Positions 21,675-22,149 of a stretch of DNA of 22,149 bases are shown here, piece by piece. The notes beneath the pieces were generated by a model, which saw only the letters and a list, made by a program, of their open reading frames with translations, did not search any database and was not told the origin of the DNA. Origin of the DNA: Desulfuromonadaceae bacterium GWC2_58_13 (GTDB lineage: Bacteria; Desulfobacterota; Desulfuromonadia; Desulfuromonadales; Trichloromonadaceae); assembly GCA_001825565.1 (NCBI GenBank), contig MHXM01000159.1, positions 36,099-58,247 on the forward strand, given 5' to 3'. A program made the translations under genes and the position numbers. Positions within the stretch are counted from its first letter, which is position 1, and each line of letters begins with the position of its first letter.

Positions 21675-22149
21675 TCATTCATCGGTTGAACAATTAAGCG
21701 CAACTCGCCGGGTTTCCTTGAAGGTCGAGAGGACAATCTGGGTCCGGGTTGCGCGGACCCCTTCAAGGGCGGCGATTTCGTCCCTGAGGATGCGGCCCAG
21801 GGCTTCCGTGTCGGCAACGCGCAATTTCAGCAGATATCCATCCTTGCCGGCAACTTGGTGGATTTCCTGGACTCCGGTGATGTTGGCCAGTTGCTCGAAG
21901 AGTGTGTCGGTGCCGACCTGGGTTGCTTCGATAAAGACAAAGGCGGACAATTTTTGCCCGAAGTGCTCAGGATTCAGGCGCACTTCGTAGCCGGAGATGA
22001 TGCCCTGGTTTTCCAGTTTGCGGATTCTTTCCAGGACGGCAGATGGAGCCATGCCAATCTGGCGGGCAATCTCGGCATTGGGAATGCGGGCCTTGTCTTG
22101 AAGAATCTCCAAAATCTGCAGGTCGGTTTCGTCGATTATTCTTTTAATA
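21675..22149 (-). CDS. Lrp/AsnC family transcriptional regulator, N-terminus cut off by window edge
   Basis: The frame reads to the window end as IKRIIDETDLQILEILQDKA, the standard Lrp opening, so at most a few residues including the start codon are missing. About 157 residues are visible. The helix-turn-helix is ARIPNAEIARQIGMAPSAVL plus ERIRKLENQGII, and the C-terminal RAM ligand-binding domain runs from about residue 70, with VAGKDGYLLKLRV as its glycine-rich amino-acid-binding strand. An internal TTG at 22112 also opens a frame but would delete half the DNA-binding domain. It lies upstream of lysA on the same strand. It may sense an amino acid, plausibly lysine or a precursor, and the dyad at 21610-21631 is a candidate target. 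Confidence 0.9.
   Translation of the reverse strand, partial: IKRIIDETDLQILEILQDKARIPNAEIARQIGMAPSAVLERIRKLENQGIISGYEVRLNPEHFGQKLSAFVFIEATQVGTDTLFEQLANITGVQEIHQVAGKDGYLLKLRVADTEALGRILRDEIAALEGVRATRTQIVLSTFKETRRVALNCSTDE

Overview
The window reads as chromosome of a Desulfuromonadales-type bacterium (Geobacter, Desulfuromonas or Pelobacter relatives). The case rests on gene content: a DUF4911 protein, an EFR1 flavodoxin-ferredoxin, a DUF362 ferredoxin, an ACT-domain malic enzyme, long-tailed chemoreceptors and a GGDEF-PilZ protein. An intergenic palindromic repeat of a kind I associate with this order supports it. The placement is inference from content and was not tested by alignment. Base composition is moderately GC-rich throughout, and no integrase, transposase, tRNA, rRNA or CRISPR array was seen.

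Layout. 1-858: 3'-truncated alanine dehydrogenase (minus), with a good promoter facing it. 976-2794: small DUF4911 protein (plus), then an OsmC-like protein and a DUF362 ferredoxin (minus). 2957-4138: diguanylate cyclase with a PilZ tail (minus), divergent from an Hsp20 gene (4343-4786) that has a textbook terminator. 4936-6069: MFS transporter. 6211-6993: EFR1 ferredoxin (minus). 7415-9613: dCache chemoreceptor (plus). 9918-11381: gabD (minus). 11512-11679: candidate structured RNA ending in a strong terminator upstream of gabD. 11787-12721: membrane protein plus secreted nuclease, overlapping by four bases. 12754-15073: rrf2-cysK-larE, a sulfur and cysteine cluster in one direction. 15178-15345: decayed Hsp20 remnant. 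15490-16830: ACT-malic enzyme. 17018-19622: cheW and a second chemoreceptor. 20050-20212: palindromic repeat. 20282-21550: lysA. 21675-22149: Lrp/AsnC regulator running off the window.

How it fits together. Most genes are housekeeping or sensory functions of an anaerobic respirer: amino-acid and C4 metabolism (ald, gabD, maeB, lysA), low-potential Fe-S electron carriers, cysteine supply with an Fe-S-type Rrf2 regulator, and chemotaxis. Both chemoreceptors share a cytoplasmic domain lacking one heptad per helix relative to E. coli receptors. Both also end in an aromatic pentapeptide of the CheR/CheB-tethering type, so they probably feed one pathway through the CheW encoded here.

The least expected items are: the riboswitch-like RNA before gabD, which can be drawn in mutually exclusive terminator and antiterminator folds; a chemoreceptor whose extracytoplasmic region holds two tandem CZB-like zinc-ligand sets; a LarE with three cysteines, suggesting a catalytic [4Fe-4S] enzyme rather than a sacrificial one; the Hsp20 remnant; and the MITE-like palindrome. 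All folds were worked out by hand and no search was run.
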